From contig NZ_JAPEMU010000001.1 of assembly GCF_026342405.1 (NCBI RefSeq), forward strand, positions 3,844,001 to 3,908,000: a stretch of DNA of 64,000 nt, given 5' to 3'. Positions within the stretch are counted from its first letter, which is position 1; each line of letters opens with the position of its first letter. The notes under the pieces were generated by a model. That model did not search any database. It had not been told where the DNA came from and worked only from the letters and a program-made list of their open reading frames with translations. The DNA is from Kitasatospora sp. NBC_00240 (GTDB lineage Bacteria > Actinomycetota > Actinomycetes > Streptomycetales > Streptomycetaceae). Made by a program: the position numbers and the translations under genes. This document shows positions 62,924 to 64,000 of this stretch, in pieces.

Positions 62924-64000
62924 TCAGCTCGCGGTCTGCGGCTGGCCGGTGAGCACCTCCACCGCAGCGAGTCCGCAGACCCGCGCGGCGCCGTGGGTGG
63001 CGATGTGCAGCGCTCCGACCGGAGCGGCCTGCGGCACCCCCATCTCCACCACCAGCGCGTCCGGACGGGCCGTCACCAGCCGGTGCAGTGCGGCCGACAT
63101 CCAGTCGTGGCGGTGGGTGTCACGGACCATCAGCACCAGCCGACGGTCCTGGGCGCCCGCGAGCACCCTGGCGACCAGCGCGTCCAGCTGCTCGGGCGTG
63201 GCGTCGGCCGGGCCGAAGTTCTCCGTCCGGGTGCCGGGCAGCCGTGCGGCGAGCATGCCCGCCACGCCCCACGGGGTCTCGTCGCCGACCGCCACGTTCG
63301 CCTGCGGGGAGAACGAGGCGACGTACGGACGGTCCGTCACCGGGGCCACCGGGCGCCCGGGCGCCCGGACCACCCGCAGGGCCCGCCGGGCGGCCTGCAG
63401 GCCGATCGACAGGTCCGGCTCGCGGCGCTCGCCCTGGGCCTCGATCCGGGCCCAGCTGCCGAGCCTGCGGACCCGGTCCGCGGCGTCGGCCAGGCGCTCC
63501 TCGGAGAGCCGGCCGGAGCGCACCGCCGCCACGATGGCGTCGTGCAGCTGCAGGACGGTCTCCTCGTCGGCGTGCTCGCCGCCGACGCAGATCGCGTCCG
63601 CGCCGGCCTCCAGGGCCAGCAGGGTGCCCTCGGAGGTGCCGTAGGTGTCCGCGATGGCACCCATCTCGATCGCGTCGGTGACGATCAGGCCGTCGTACCC
63701 GAGCCCGCCGTCCTGCGGCCGGGCCCGCAGCAGGCCGCTGAGCACGGCCTTGCTCAGGGTGGCCGGCAGGCTCGGGTCGAGCACCGGGACCATGATGTGG
63801 GCCGTCATCACGGCCTTGGCACCGGCCGCGATCGCCGCCTTGAACGGGACCAGGTCGCGCGAGCGCAGCAGGTCGACGTCCACGTCGACCACGGGCAGGC
63901 CGTGGTGCGAGTCGACGGCGGTGTCGCCGTGGCCGGGGAAGTGCTTGGCGCAGGCCGCCACGCCCACCGACTGCAGGCCCTCGACCCAGGCGGCGGTGTG
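62924..64000 (-). CDS. GH3 beta-N-acetylglucosaminidase (NagZ-like), C-terminal part
   Basis: The frame runs past the right edge, so the N-terminus is missing; 358 residues are visible. The motif KHFPGHGDTAVDSHHGLP contains the His/Asp general acid pair special to NagZ-type GH3 enzymes. GLIVTDAIEMGA carries the catalytic nucleophile Asp. After about residue 200 a second alpha/beta domain follows. It removes N-acetylglucosamine from chitin or cell-wall fragments. Being next to DasR-site-controlled genes and a SIS protein, it probably belongs to the amino-sugar pathway. The gene ends with a strong terminator. Confidence 0.88.
   Translation of the reverse strand, partial: HTAAWVEGLQSVGVAACAKHFPGHGDTAVDSHHGLPVVDVDVDLLRSRDLVPFKAAIAAGAKAVMTAHIMVPVLDPSLPATLSKAVLSGLLRARPQDGGLGYDGLIVTDAIEMGAIADTYGTSEGTLLALEAGADAICVGGEHADEETVLQLHDAIVAAVRSGRLSEERLADAADRVRRLGSWARIEAQGERREPDLSIGLQAARRALRVVRAPGRPVAPVTDRPYVASFSPQANVAVGDETPWGVAGMLAARLPGTRTENFGPADATPEQLDALVARVLAGAQDRRLVLMVRDTHRHDWMSAALHRLVTARPDALVVEMGVPQAAPVGALHIATHGAARVCGLAAVEVLTGQPQTAS

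Overview
This is about 64 kb of very high-GC DNA with strong third-position GC bias, GTG and TTG starts, GTGA/ATGA-type gene overlaps, lipoprotein solute-binding proteins and a typical streptomycete gene set: Wbl protein, Ni-superoxide dismutase, SigB-type sigma factor with its anti-sigma factor, a fused Kgd 2-oxoglutarate enzyme, Lon and DasR sites. I infer a Streptomyces or Kitasatospora chromosome. From memory, the order lon, two-component pair, kgd, malic enzyme, amino-acid ABC, sodN, prsH-sigH, wblE, PdtaS-type kinase, SIS protein, GH3 runs parallel to the S. coelicolor block around SCO5235-SCO5285. No search was possible.

Left part (1-30 kb). The end of an STM4012-type and a complete STM4011-type radical SAM gene are followed by a Ser/Thr kinase with a TPR-like tail. 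Next come two divergent units: an LLM monooxygenase, lipoprotein, permease and ATPase (minus strand, followed by a second lipoprotein), and a second permease plus an FAD/NAD(P) protein (plus strand). The inter-unit region encodes a 25-residue leader peptide like those before sulfur genes in actinomycetes, so I infer a sulfur-compound scavenging cluster. An IS982-type element carrying a passenger gene has inserted between the ATPase gene and the last lipoprotein gene of the minus-strand unit. Then follow a TPR protein, an FdhF/YdeP molybdoenzyme, an NlpC/P60 hydrolase, a Pit phosphate transporter with a PHO box, a MarR-controlled MFS pump and membrane protein, a ROK regulator, a GtrA protein, a secreted beta-propeller-like protein and Lon.

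Middle (30-52 kb). A rhomboid-like protein, an OmpR/HAMP two-component pair, kgd, a transmembrane Ser/Thr kinase, a DUF6104 protein, a DUF4097-PadR operon with paired operators, a quinone-oxidoreductase-like dehydrogenase, NAD malic enzyme, a complete polar amino-acid ABC transporter with two lipoproteins, a CGNR zinc-finger regulator, and the divergent sodX/sodN pair. About 1 kb after sodN has no convincing gene.

Right part (52-64 kb). A SnoaL-like protein, a GNAT acetyltransferase, prsH-sigH, a membrane protein, a diacylglycerol-kinase-like lipid kinase, wblE, a PdtaS-type histidine kinase, a SIS-domain protein, a DasR-site-preceded sugar-binding lipoprotein and the C-terminal part of a GH3 N-acetylglucosaminidase. 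Two small-RNA candidates lie here: one after wblE with a near-consensus promoter and a U-tract terminator, and one beside the histidine kinase whose promoter is overlapped by a DasR site and whose position and predicted length match what I recall of sRNA scr5239.
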